From contig NZ_OMPO01000001.1 in NCBI RefSeq assembly GCF_900292035.1, positions 1,681,192 through 1,745,191 on the forward strand: DNA of 64,000 bases, read 5' to 3'. Shown in pieces: positions 19,024 through 27,197 of this stretch. Made by a program: the position numbers and the translations under genes. Each line of letters starts with the position of its first letter. Within the stretch, counting starts at the first letter, position 1. Below the pieces are notes generated by a model. That model saw nothing but the letters and a program-made list of their open reading frames with translations. It was not told the DNA's origin and ran no database searches. The stretch is from Blastococcus sp. Marseille-P5729 (GTDB taxonomy: Bacteria; Actinomycetota; Actinomycetes; Mycobacteriales; Antricoccaceae).

Positions 19024-19036
19024 GACGGACGCTGGG

Positions 19037-19357
19037 CTAGTCGTCCGGCCCGCTCGGGGCTGCGGCCGCGGGCTCCGGCGCCTTGCTCCGTCGTGGCTTG
19101 GTACGCCGGCGGGTCTTGCTTGCGGTCAGCTTCGACACGGACGCGCCCGTGAACTTCGCGAGCTCGGCCAGAGTCATGATCGACGTTGCTTCCGCGATCG
19201 CGCCAGCGACGCTCGCGTGCGCCGCCTCGACCACGCGCTCTGCGGCGTCCAGATCGTCTAACGCGGCTCCCACGTTCGCGGCGGCGTCTGCGCGGCGCGC
19301 GATGTGGGCTCGGTCCGCGTCTTCGACGCGGCGACGGATGTCCTGAGCGCTAACCAT
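19037..19357 (-). CDS. Hypothetical helical protein of mobile-element type
   Basis: 106 residues that I do not recognise as a named family. Start ATG 19357 has a good AGGGGAG site. The sequence is Ala-rich and probably helical (residues about 5-70, heptad-like VEDADRAHIARRADAAANVGAA), then a basic tail (KTRRRTKPRRSK) and an Ala/Pro end. The basic tail suggests nucleic-acid contact. It is followed directly by the HNH remnant and lies 40 bp from an IS, so phage or plasmid origin is likely. Confidence 0.55.
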   Translation of the reverse strand: MVSAQDIRRRVEDADRAHIARRADAAANVGAALDDLDAAERVVEAAHASVAGAIAEATSIMTLAELAKFTGASVSKLTASKTRRRTKPRRSKAPEPAAAAPSGPDD

Positions 19358-19462
19358 GGTCTCCCCTTATCCACCTACGTGATACAAGCCAGGCGCGGAG
19401 CCTGCCCCACTTTTCCGGGCACCGATTCTGGGGTGTGATTGCCTCGGGAAGGAGTCTTGGAG

Positions 19463-19747
19463 ATGCCTGCTGCCAAGCCGCCGGAGTTCCGGCGTCGTGC
19501 TTTGGATCTGGTCGCTGCGGGTGAGCCCGTTGCGCGGGTCGCGAAGGATTAAGGGGTCAGCGAGTCGTGCCTGCGTCGGTGGATGGAGACCGACGCGATC
19601 GATTCGGGCCGGGCCGAGGGGCTGACGTCGGCCGAGAAGCGGGAACTGGTCGAGCTGCGACGCCGCAACCGGGTCCTGGAGACCGAGATCGAGATCCTCA
19701 AACGCGCGAGTGCGTACTTCGCCAGGGAGAACGTCCTCCCAAAATGA
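19463..19747 (+). pseudogene. IS3-family OrfA with premature TAA
   Basis: 94-codon frame with HTH_Tnp_1 character (PPEFRRRALDLVAAGEPVA) and a C-terminal leucine-zipper-like segment (AEKRELVELRRRNRVLETEI). A TAA at 19550-19552 interrupts codon 30, in VAKD-stop-GVSESCLRRW, where homologues carry Leu; one base change (TTA to TAA) would explain it. The frame ends in an overlap with the orfB ATG. Confidence 0.85.
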
Positions 19748-20613
19748 TGTTCCGGTGTGTCCAGGAGTTGGCCGAGCAGGGGTTCCCGGTCTCGGTGACG
19801 TGCCGGGTGTTGAAGGTGTCACGCTCGGGGTTCTACGAGTGGCGCAACCGTCCTGCCAGTCCGCGTGCGCTCGCCGACCGCGAGCTCATGCTCACGATCC
19901 GCGACATCCACCAGATGTCGCGGGGAACGTATGGGGCGCCGCGGGTCCATGCCGAACTCCGCCTAGGGCGGGGGATTGTTTGCGGCCGCAAACGCGTCGC
20001 CCGGCTGATGCGGGCCGACGGGCTGGCCGGGGTGTGTCACCTGCGCAAGCGGGGCCGCAAGCCGTTGCCGGCGACCCATGACGACCTGGTCCAGCGGCAG
20101 TTCGGTGCTGACGGGTCGGACCGGCTGTGGTTCACCGACATCACCCAGCATCGCGCCAGCGACGGCTGGGTCTACTGCTGCGCGGTCATGGACGCATGGT
20201 CCCGTCGGATCGTGGGCTGGTCGATCGCGGACCACATCCGCACCGAACTCGTCGTCGACGCCCTCCAGATGGCACAGTGGCAACGCCAACCCGCCGGCAC
20301 GATCGTGCATGCTGATCGCGGCGCCCAGTACACCAGCTGGTTGTTCGGACACCGGCTCCGCGAGGCCGGGCTCCTCGGGTCGATGGGCCGGGTCGCCTCC
20401 AGCCAGGACAACGCGGCGATGGAATCGTTCTGGTCGTCCATGCAACGCCAGCTCCTCGACCGCCGCCCCTGGCCGTCGCGAGTCGAACTCGCCAGCGCCA
20501 TGTTCGAGTGGATCGAGGGCTGGTACAACCCCCGCCGACGCCACACCAGCCTCGGGATGCTGTCACCCCACCAGTTCGAAACCCTTCACACCGCCGCCGT
20601 CGCCGCGGCATGA
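19744..20613 (+). CDS. IS3-family transposase OrfB
   Basis: 289 residues, full length. An HTH_21-like N-terminus (LADRELMLTIRDIHQMSRGT YGAPRVHAEL region) precedes the rve/DDE core with Asp in LWFTDITQH, Asp in HADRGAQYTS and Glu in AAMESFWSS, then the YNPRRRHTSLGMLSPHQFE tail usual for IS3. The start overlaps the orfA stop at CCCAAAATGATG, which could also be a -1 frameshift site. Confidence 0.92.
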   Translation: MMFRCVQELAEQGFPVSVTCRVLKVSRSGFYEWRNRPASPRALADRELMLTIRDIHQMSRGTYGAPRVHAELRLGRGIVCGRKRVARLMRADGLAGVCHLRKRGRKPLPATHDDLVQRQFGADGSDRLWFTDITQHRASDGWVYCCAVMDAWSRRIVGWSIADHIRTELVVDALQMAQWQRQPAGTIVHADRGAQYTSWLFGHRLREAGLLGSMGRVASSQDNAAMESFWSSMQRQLLDRRPWPSRVELASAMFEWIEGWYNPRRRHTSLGMLSPHQFETLHTAAVAAA

Positions 20614-20654
20614 TTCAACCAACAACAACTGTCCGGGAAACCGGGTCAGGCTCC

Positions 20655-20990
20655 CGCGTTGTCCAGACGGTTACCGAGCGTTTTCTTCCCCACCCACCGT
20701 TGGATGATCTGCCCTTCGCGATCGGCGACGAGGATGCTGTGGTTGGTCTCCGAAAGTGAAGTGGCCAAGCGGTCCAGGACAGGCCTCGCGGCCCGCATCA
20801 GACGAGAGTCAACATCAAAGTCGTCACTAAAAGGAAGTGAGACATCTGCACATACTGGAACGCCGCAGGCCGCGGAACGATGCCGCGACCGCTCGATAAC
20901 CGGCCGCAGGGCCCGCGGCCCACCACGATGCGCAGGCACACAAGTGGAGTGTACCGGCTCCGCGCTATGCGACTGTGATGATTGTCTCAC
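20655..20990 (-). pseudogene. AcoR-type (GAF/Fis) regulator, truncated by the IS
   Basis: The N-terminal about 100 residues match the start of actinobacterial AcoR-like regulators: RPVIERSRHRSAACGV, then DFDVDSRLMRAARPVLDRLA and SILVADREGQIIQRWVG, running into the right end of the second IS. On the far side of the IS the frame gives only eight codons before a stop, so the rest of the GAF domain and the Fis HTH are gone. The exact start is uncertain: a GTG at 20990 lies inside a palindrome, and a GTG near 20943 is an alternative. It cannot encode a working regulator. Confidence 0.7.
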
Positions 20991-21041
20991 CGGCTGAGCA
21001 TCGGTGAGACTGTCTCGGACCCTGGCGTCTCATTGTGAGAC
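20984..21041. promoter_or_regulatory. Nested GTCTC palindromes upstream of truncated regulator
   Basis: Three inverted repeats share the half-site GTCTC/GAGAC: GTCTCACCG-N9-CGGTGAGAC (20984-21010), GAGACTGTCTC (21006-21016) and GTCTCATTGTGAGAC (21027-21041). Repeated palindromes upstream of an AcoR-type gene fit an upstream activating site for that regulator class. The rest of 21042-21378 shows no gene or other feature that I can support. Confidence 0.5.
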
Positions 21042-21378
21042 ACTCCCGATAGGGCGCTGAAGCGATTTCCCGGTCTCGCCCCGCGCGCAAACCGGACCTT
21101 GCCGCCCACCGAGATGGGGCGGCCGGTCAACGCAACCGACTCTTGAATGTGCCGCTCAAAGTGCAGCCCGAACCGTCGGATCGACGGGGACGCCGAGCGG
21201 TCGGGAACGGGTTGGCTAGGTGTCAGCGCAGCGAGGACCGCGGAAAGCCCGGAGGGCGAATCAGTCCGGCCAGGGTCAGGGCGCGAGTTGGCCGGTGTTC
21301 TCTTACTGGAAGGTTTAAGATCTTCTGCGCTGAAGGCGACCCGCATGCCCGTCTGACGTCCTCTCCCCAGGACGTAGA

Positions 21379-22302
21379 TCAGCCGGCCGGAGCGGCGTAT
21401 GCGACGGCGATCTCGGCGCCGAGCCGGGCGTTGTTGCGCACCAGCGCGATGTTCGTCTCCAGCGACTCCCCGTCGGTGAGCTCGACGATGTGGCCTAGGA
21501 GGTAGGGCGTGATGTCCTTGCCACGCACGCCGGCGGCCTCGGCGTCCGCGATGGCCTGGTCGATGACCTTCCCGATCCGCTCGGCCGGGATCTCGTCGGA
21601 CGCCGGCACCGGGTTCGCAATCGAGACCGCGCCCCGAAGCCCGAGATCCCACTTCGCGTGCATCATCGCCGCGATGTCCGCGGCAGTGTCCAGGCGCATC
21701 GGCGAGGCGAATCCGCTGGAGCGCGAGTAGAACGACGGGAACTCGTCGGCGCGGTAGGTGACCACGGGGATTCCGAGGGTCTCCAGCACCTCGAGCGTCA
21801 GCCCGATGTCCAGCAGCGACTTGACTCCAGCGCTCACGATCGCGACGTCCGTCAGGCTCATCTCCGTGAGGTCGGCACTGATGTCCATCGAGCGCTCCGC
21901 ACCGCGGTGCACACCGCCCAGACCGCCGGTCACGAAGACCCGAATCCCTGCCAGGGCGGCGATCCGCATGGTCGCCGCCACCGTCGTCGCGCCGTGTCGG
22001 CCGGTGGCCACCAGGTACGGAAGGTCGCGAATGCTGGCCTTGGTCACCGTCGGATCGGAGGCCAGTAGGTCCAGTGCCGCTGCGTCGAGACCGGCTCGGG
22101 GGGGCCCGTCGAGGACGGCGATGGGGGCCGGGGCGGCGCCCCCGTCACGCACGATGCCCTCGACCTCAAGCGCCATCTCGACATTGCGCGGGTAGGGCAT
22201 GCCGTGGCTGATGATGGTCGACTCGAGCGCCACCACCGGCTTTCCGGCGGCGAGCGCATCCCGCACCTCGTCACCGAGCATCACCTTCGGATGAGACGTC
22301 AC
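21379..22302 (-). CDS. psuG: Pseudouridine-5'-phosphate glycosidase
   Basis: 307 residues, full length for PsuG. Conserved blocks: VVALESTIISHGMPYPRN at the N-terminus, TVGATMRIA-like segment (GATTVAATMRIAA), FVTGGLGGVHRGAE and the catalytic region SAGVKSLLDIGLTLEVLET. It splits pseudouridine-5'-phosphate into uracil and ribose-5-phosphate. The start overlaps the kinase stop by 4 bases, so kinase and glycosidase are co-translated and act in sequence in the cytoplasm. Confidence 0.96.
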   Translation of the reverse strand: MTSHPKVMLGDEVRDALAAGKPVVALESTIISHGMPYPRNVEMALEVEGIVRDGGAAPAPIAVLDGPPRAGLDAAALDLLASDPTVTKASIRDLPYLVATGRHGATTVAATMRIAALAGIRVFVTGGLGGVHRGAERSMDISADLTEMSLTDVAIVSAGVKSLLDIGLTLEVLETLGIPVVTYRADEFPSFYSRSSGFASPMRLDTAADIAAMMHAKWDLGLRGAVSIANPVPASDEIPAERIGKVIDQAIADAEAAGVRGKDITPYLLGHIVELTDGESLETNIALVRNNARLGAEIAVAYAAPAG

Positions 22303-23423
22303 GTCCGGGCTCCTTCGTCCTGGGTCATCTGGTGGTCTACCGCCGCCTCGGTGAGATCGCTACGGACGGTCTGGGCCGAGGCGACGGTCAGCGCGGCCGC
22401 GGCATGGCCGAACCGGGCCGCGGCCACCGGATCGTCGCCGCGGAGCAACGCATGCACGTAGGCCGCAGTCATGCTGTCCCCGGCACCGGTGACATCCACG
22501 ACCGGGCAGTCGGGCGCGGTGAGCGTGACGGGTGCGGCGTTCGCCATGCACAGCAAGCTCCCGGCCGGGCCGCGGCGCACCCAGACATGCTCCACGCCAC
22601 GCTCGTGCAGGACGGTGCACGCCGACACAATGTCGTCGTCCGCGGGTGCGACATCGCGGCCGACCAGCTCGCTCAGCTCGTCGAGATTGGGGGTGATGCA
22701 GCGGATCGGGCGTTGCGGGCTCAGCAGGGGCGCGAGCCGCGCGGCCTTGGCCACGCTCACCGGCTCGACGACGACGGCGGCACCCGAGCTGCGCACGAGG
22801 TCGATTCCCCACGCCGCCACCTCCGCCGGTAGGTTGCCGTCGACCACCACGAGGTCGGCTCGCCTGACCGTGTCACGCGCCCCGACCAGCATCTCGACGG
22901 CCAGCTCGTCGCTGGCCCGCATGTCTGACAGCCCGACATGCAGCTCACCGTCGTCATCCAGCGCGGCGAGATAGGTGCCGGTGGGCAGCTCGCCACGCAC
23001 CACGTCGTCCACCTCGACCCCGGCCTGCGCAGTGTGCTCGATCAGCTGCTGACCGAAGGGGTCCCGGCCCACCACGCTCACCAGCCTGGTACGGCGTCCT
23101 AGGCGGGCCAGGTTCTCGGCGATGTTGCGCCCGACCCCACCTGGGGTGGTGGTCATGACGGCCGGATTGCTGGTGCCACTGCGGATCGGGCGCACGCTGT
23201 GGGCCTTCAGATCCATGACCGACCCGCCGATCACCACAACGTAGGGTTCGTCGCGTACGACATACCCGCGCCCGAGGATCTCGCCCTTGCGGGTCAGCGA
23301 GGAGAGCGCGACGGCGACGGCGCCCTTCGACGTGCCGAGCAGATCGGCGATGCCCTGAGCGTCCAGCATCGGGCGGCTGCGCAGCAGCCGCAGCACCTCC
23401 TGCTCGCGCGGACTCAAGGACAT
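22299..23423 (-). CDS. psuK: Pseudouridine kinase, PfkB family with N-terminal winged helix
   Basis: 374 residues from ATG 23423. Residues 1-60 are a winged helix (SPREQEVLRLLRSRP, AQGIADLLGTSKGAVAVALS). The rest is a PfkB kinase: GGSVMDLKA, TTPGGVGRNIAENLARLG, and the anion-hole/base motif DVTGAGDSMTAAYVHALLRG. It phosphorylates pseudouridine for PsuG. The HTH suggests that it also binds DNA, possibly its own promoter, where an AT-rich inverted region (AATAATAAGC ... GATGTTATTAA, about 23430-23456) stands out in GC-rich DNA. Confidence 0.92.
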   Translation of the reverse strand: MSLSPREQEVLRLLRSRPMLDAQGIADLLGTSKGAVAVALSSLTRKGEILGRGYVVRDEPYVVVIGGSVMDLKAHSVRPIRSGTSNPAVMTTTPGGVGRNIAENLARLGRRTRLVSVVGRDPFGQQLIEHTAQAGVEVDDVVRGELPTGTYLAALDDDGELHVGLSDMRASDELAVEMLVGARDTVRRADLVVVDGNLPAEVAAWGIDLVRSSGAAVVVEPVSVAKAARLAPLLSPQRPIRCITPNLDELSELVGRDVAPADDDIVSACTVLHERGVEHVWVRRGPAGSLLCMANAAPVTLTAPDCPVVDVTGAGDSMTAAYVHALLRGDDPVAAARFGHAAAALTVASAQTVRSDLTEAAVDHQMTQDEGART

Positions 23424-23570
23424 GCTCACAATAATAAGCGCCACTTGATGTTATTAACAAGGCCGACGGCTTCCCGCGCGGATGAAGTAACGGTCACGCC
23501 ACGGGCAGGCAACGTAAGATCGATCGGGTACCGCCTGCGGATCTCGAACCGACGACGGAGGGAGTGAGCC

Positions 23571-24374
23571 ATGCCGTACAAGCTGATGACCGCCGCTCGC
23601 ACCCACACCGGTCTGGTGCGCGACAACAACGAGGACAACTACTTCGTGGGCCCGCGGATCCTCCTGGTGGCCGACGGAATGGGCGGGCACGCAGCCGGCG
23701 AGGTGGCCTCCGGCATCACCGCAGAGATGTTCGCCGGGCTGCGCGATGTCGACCTGTCCGATGATCTGACCAAGCCCCTCGGTGACGCCATCGAGCAGGC
23801 CACGGCCGAGATCGCCAAGCGGGTCGAGGACGATCCCGACCTCGAGGGAATGGGCACGACCGTCACCGCGATCCTGTTCGGTGAACGGCGCATCGCGGTC
23901 GCGAACATCGGCGACTCCCGCGCATACCTCTACCAGCGTGATCGTCGCAAGCTCACCCAGCTCACGCACGACGACTCGTTCGTCCAGCTGATGGTCGAGA
24001 ACGGCGACATCACCGCCGAGCAGGCGGTGCACCATCCCTACCGCAACATCGTGCTGAAGTCGGTCAATGGCAAGTACGTGCAGCCCCGGTTCACCACGCT
24101 GGTGCGCATCCACGGCGATCGGTATCTAGTGTGCAGCGATGGTCTGACCGACTATGTCGAGACCGACGATCTCACGGCCGCCCTGGACATCGATGATCTC
24201 GACGAGGCCGCCGACAAGCTCATCGACCTCGCGTTGAGCGCGGGGGCTCCCGACAACGTCACCGTCGTCCTGGCCGATCTCGTGCCGGCCGATCCGACCG
24301 ACGAGCATCCCGGCGAGAGCGGCCCGCCGAATCCCAAGGCGTCGGCCGAGACCGAGCCGATGGCGTTGCCCTGA
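23571..24374 (+). CDS. PP2C-family Ser/Thr protein phosphatase
   Basis: 267 residues, the size of the PstP catalytic domain without the membrane tail. Metal and phosphate motifs are complete: TGLVRDNNEDN, LLVADGMGGHAAGE, GTTVTAILF, ANIGDSRAYLY, VCSDGLTDYV and GAPDNVTVV. It should be a soluble Mn/Mg-dependent phosphatase reversing Ser/Thr kinase signalling. ATG 23571 has GGAGGGAG upstream. It stands alone, convergent with the ABC transporter operon, so its partner kinase is elsewhere. Confidence 0.95.
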   Translation: MPYKLMTAARTHTGLVRDNNEDNYFVGPRILLVADGMGGHAAGEVASGITAEMFAGLRDVDLSDDLTKPLGDAIEQATAEIAKRVEDDPDLEGMGTTVTAILFGERRIAVANIGDSRAYLYQRDRRKLTQLTHDDSFVQLMVENGDITAEQAVHHPYRNIVLKSVNGKYVQPRFTTLVRIHGDRYLVCSDGLTDYVETDDLTAALDIDDLDEAADKLIDLALSAGAPDNVTVVLADLVPADPTDEHPGESGPPNPKASAETEPMALP

Positions 24375-24422
24375 ACGGGCATCGATTCGACCGGTCGTCA
24401 GATCTGGCGGCCGCCGCCGCAC

Positions 24423-25439
24423 TCACCCGTGGAGCAGCTCGGCAGTGGCGCTCGTGACCAGCTCGAGCGCCACCCGCTCACCCGGGGCGTACGCCGAGTC
24501 GATCGGCGCGGTCGCGTCCAGCTCCTGACCGTCCTCCAGTCGGACGACGAGGCGCTGCTCGTCGACGGCGGGCGCGCTCGCGACCACGGTCGCCGGCAAG
24601 GCGGGTGGCGGGTGGACCGGCTCCCCGGTCGGGCCGGCACGTAGGGCGCTCGCGCGCAGGGCGAGCGGCGCCTCGCCGACACCGAACGCCTGCTGCAAGG
24701 GTGCGAGCTGCGCATCACGAAGGACCCGGGCGTAGCCGAGGAACAGCGCCGCCTGCTCGTCGACCGGATGCGACCAGACTTCGCGCGGCGTGCCTTGCTG
24801 CACGAACCGGCCATCGCGCATCAGCACCACCCGGTCGGCGATCGCGAACGCCTCCTCGTGGTCGTGGGTGACCAGCAAGGCCATCGTCGCCGTCTCGCGA
24901 AGCACCCGACGCACGTCAGCCGCGAGCCGCACCCGCAAGGAGGCGTCCAACGCCGACAGCGGCTCGTCGAGCAGCAGCAGCCCGGGCCGAGGCGCCAGCG
25001 CGCGGGCCAGCGCGACCCGCTGCCGCTCGCCGCCGGAGAGCGTCGCCGGGGCCCGGTCGGCATAACCGTCGAGCCCCACCATCGCCAGGAGCTCGGCAAC
25101 GACGCCCACGGTCTCGGAGCGACTCATGCCCTGCCGCCGCGGTCCGTACGCGACGTTCTCGCCGACCGAGAGATGCTCGAAGAGCTGGCCGTCCTGGAAC
25201 ATCAGCCCGAAGCCACGCTTGTGCACCGGCACACCGGCCTGGTCGACACCGTCGAAGAGCACCCTGCCGTGACCGGTCGCCTCCAGGCCGGCGACGGCGC
25301 GCAGCAGGCTGGACTTCCCGCACCCGGAGGGTCCCAGGATCGCCACGGTCTCATCACCACGCACCCGCAGACTGACGCGGTCGACCGCGACCGTGCCGCC
25401 GAAGTGAACCGCCACCTCGTCGATCACCAGCTCACTCAT
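24423..25439 (-). CDS. ABC transporter ATP-binding protein (thiamine-type importer)
   Basis: 338 residues. Walker A GPSGCGKSS, Q-loop MFQDGQLFEH, signature LSGGERQRVALARAL, Walker B LLLLDEPLSALD and switch His (LLVTHDHEEA) are intact. A C-terminal TOBE-like extension from about 240 is typical of importers for small solutes and ions. The start shares a TGATG junction with the permease. The upstream TPP riboswitch identifies the cargo as thiamine or a thiamine precursor. Confidence 0.94.
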   Translation of the reverse strand: MSELVIDEVAVHFGGTVAVDRVSLRVRGDETVAILGPSGCGKSSLLRAVAGLEATGHGRVLFDGVDQAGVPVHKRGFGLMFQDGQLFEHLSVGENVAYGPRRQGMSRSETVGVVAELLAMVGLDGYADRAPATLSGGERQRVALARALAPRPGLLLLDEPLSALDASLRVRLAADVRRVLRETATMALLVTHDHEEAFAIADRVVLMRDGRFVQQGTPREVWSHPVDEQAALFLGYARVLRDAQLAPLQQAFGVGEAPLALRASALRAGPTGEPVHPPPALPATVVASAPAVDEQRLVVRLEDGQELDATAPIDSAYAPGERVALELVTSATAELLHG

Positions 25440-27130
25440 CAAAAGGCCCCCACGGTCTCCACGCGCAGCCGTTCGACCAGCCCCATGATCGTCACCGTGA
25501 CGACCGCGAGGATGACCGAGCCCGCCATGGCCATGCCGAAGCTCTCGCCGTCCGGCCGCGAGATCAGCCGGTAGATCACCACCGGCAGAGTCGGATTGTC
25601 GGATCTGGCGAGGAACGCGGTCGCGCCGAACTCTCCCATCGATACCGCCATCGCGAATCCTGCGGCTGCCAGCAGCGGTCGCCAGACCACCGGAAGGTCG
25701 ACCGTCAGCAGGGCGCGGACGTACGACCCGCCCAGGACCATGGATGCCTGTCTCAGCCGATCGTCGATCTGCTGCAGCGCCGGCGTGATCGTGCGGACGA
25801 CGATCGGCAGCGCGACGGTCGCCTGAGCGATCGGGACCAGCACCGACGAGGTGCGCAGATCCAGCGGTGGGCGATTCAGGGTGATGAAAAAGCCGAAGCC
25901 AACGGTCACTGCCGAGACGCCCAGCGGCAGCATGAAGGCCGCGTCGAAGGCCCGTACGGCACGTCGTCCGGCCTGGGTGCTGACCGCGCGCGACACGACG
26001 AAGGCCACCATCGCGCCCAGCAGCAGCGCGATCACCGTCGCGTTCAGCGCAATGACGACGGAGGCACGAAGCGCATCCCACACGGTGACCAGCAGCGCAT
26101 TGTTTGACCCTCGGGTACCGAGCGCGAGGTAGTTGTCCACGGTCCACCGACCCCCGCGCTGGAAGGAACGCACTACGAGAGAGGCGATCGGGGTGACGAG
26201 GAAGACCACCACGAGAGCCGTGATCGCGAAGACCGGCCACTCGCTCTTGCGGGGTCGGCGACGTACCGGCCGCACCGTCGCGCGCTTGGCCGGCGCACGC
26301 CGGACGCGCCCGATGACCACCAGCAGCCCCAGGACGACGATTAGCTGCAGCACCGACAGCACGGCGGCCGTGCTCAGATCGAGAAAGTGAGCGGTTTGTA
26401 GATATATCTCGGTTTCGATTGTTCCGTAGCGCAAGCCGCCCATGGTGAGGACGACGCCGAACGCGGTCGCGCAGAACAGGAACACGACGGACGCCGACGA
26501 GACGATCGCCGGACGGAGCGCAGGCAGCGTCACAGTCCGGAAGACCGTGAACGGCGCCGCGCCCAGCGCCGCGGCCGTCTCCTCTGATCGCGGGTCGAGT
26601 CCCTGCCAGGCCGCGCCGACCGATCGGGCCACGACCGAGACGTTGAAGAACACCAGCCCTATGATGATCGCCGTCCACGTGCCGTCCAGCCCGAGGAAGC
26701 CCAGCGGCCCAGCCTCGCCCAGCAACGTGCGAAAGGCGACGCCGACGACGACGGTCGGCAGCACGAATGGCATGACGACGACCGCCCGCAGCACCGCCTG
26801 GCCGGGAAAGTGAAAGCGGTAGAGGCAGTAGGCGACCGGTAGCCCGAGCAGCACCGAGATCAGCGAGGCGATCGTCGCCTGCGCGATCGTGAGCCAGATC
26901 AACCGCCGGATCCGGGAGCTACCCATCGCCTCGGCGAAGCCCGACAGATCCAGCGTCCCGTCGACGATCAGTCCACGCTGCAGCATCCCGGCGACCGGCA
27001 CCAGGAAGAAGATGGTCAGGAATGCCAGCGGCAGCACGGCCACCGCGACCAACAGCCAGGTGGGCGCCGACGACCGAGCGGGACGTCGTACGGCGACGTC
27101 CCGCTCGGCCTGGACCGCGGCTTCCCTCAC
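25439..27130 (-). CDS. Two-domain ABC transporter permease (ThiP-like)
   Basis: 563 residues with about twelve transmembrane segments in two repeated BPD_transp_1 halves, as in ThiP/FbpB-type permeases. EAA-like loops occur in each half (near PRSEETAAALGAAPF and QIDDRLRQASMVLGGS). A basic linker around residues 280-300 separates the halves. It lies between the substrate-binding protein and the ATPase gene in the same direction, and one permease chain would form the whole channel. Confidence 0.93.
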   Translation of the reverse strand: MREAAVQAERDVAVRRPARSSAPTWLLVAVAVLPLAFLTIFFLVPVAGMLQRGLIVDGTLDLSGFAEAMGSSRIRRLIWLTIAQATIASLISVLLGLPVAYCLYRFHFPGQAVLRAVVVMPFVLPTVVVGVAFRTLLGEAGPLGFLGLDGTWTAIIIGLVFFNVSVVARSVGAAWQGLDPRSEETAAALGAAPFTVFRTVTLPALRPAIVSSASVVFLFCATAFGVVLTMGGLRYGTIETEIYLQTAHFLDLSTAAVLSVLQLIVVLGLLVVIGRVRRAPAKRATVRPVRRRPRKSEWPVFAITALVVVFLVTPIASLVVRSFQRGGRWTVDNYLALGTRGSNNALLVTVWDALRASVVIALNATVIALLLGAMVAFVVSRAVSTQAGRRAVRAFDAAFMLPLGVSAVTVGFGFFITLNRPPLDLRTSSVLVPIAQATVALPIVVRTITPALQQIDDRLRQASMVLGGSYVRALLTVDLPVVWRPLLAAAGFAMAVSMGEFGATAFLARSDNPTLPVVIYRLISRPDGESFGMAMAGSVILAVVTVTIMGLVERLRVETVGAF

Positions 27131-27197
27131 GTGCTATCTCCTGCTACCTACGGCTGCCATCTCCCGCGACGTGCTGCTGCCATGTGCGGCTCCCATC

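Larger units (their letters stand above)
19397..20654 (+). mobile_element. Second IS3-family insertion sequence with CGC target duplication
   Basis: 1258 bp. Terminal inverted repeats start GGAGCCTGCCCCACTTTT (left) and GGAGCCTGACCCGGTTTC (right, read inward) and share a CCGGRCA continuation. Both ends are flanked by CGC (19394-19396 and 20655-20657). It differs in sequence from the first IS. orfA has a nonsense codon while orfB is open, so the element may be immobile without help. It marks the right edge of the copper island and truncates a regulator gene. Confidence 0.88.

Noticed and set aside
20987-21346. Minus-strand frame of about 119 codons downstream of psuG
   Set aside because: No ribosome site, no recognisable domain, composition like a chance open frame, and its end lies in the palindrome cluster.
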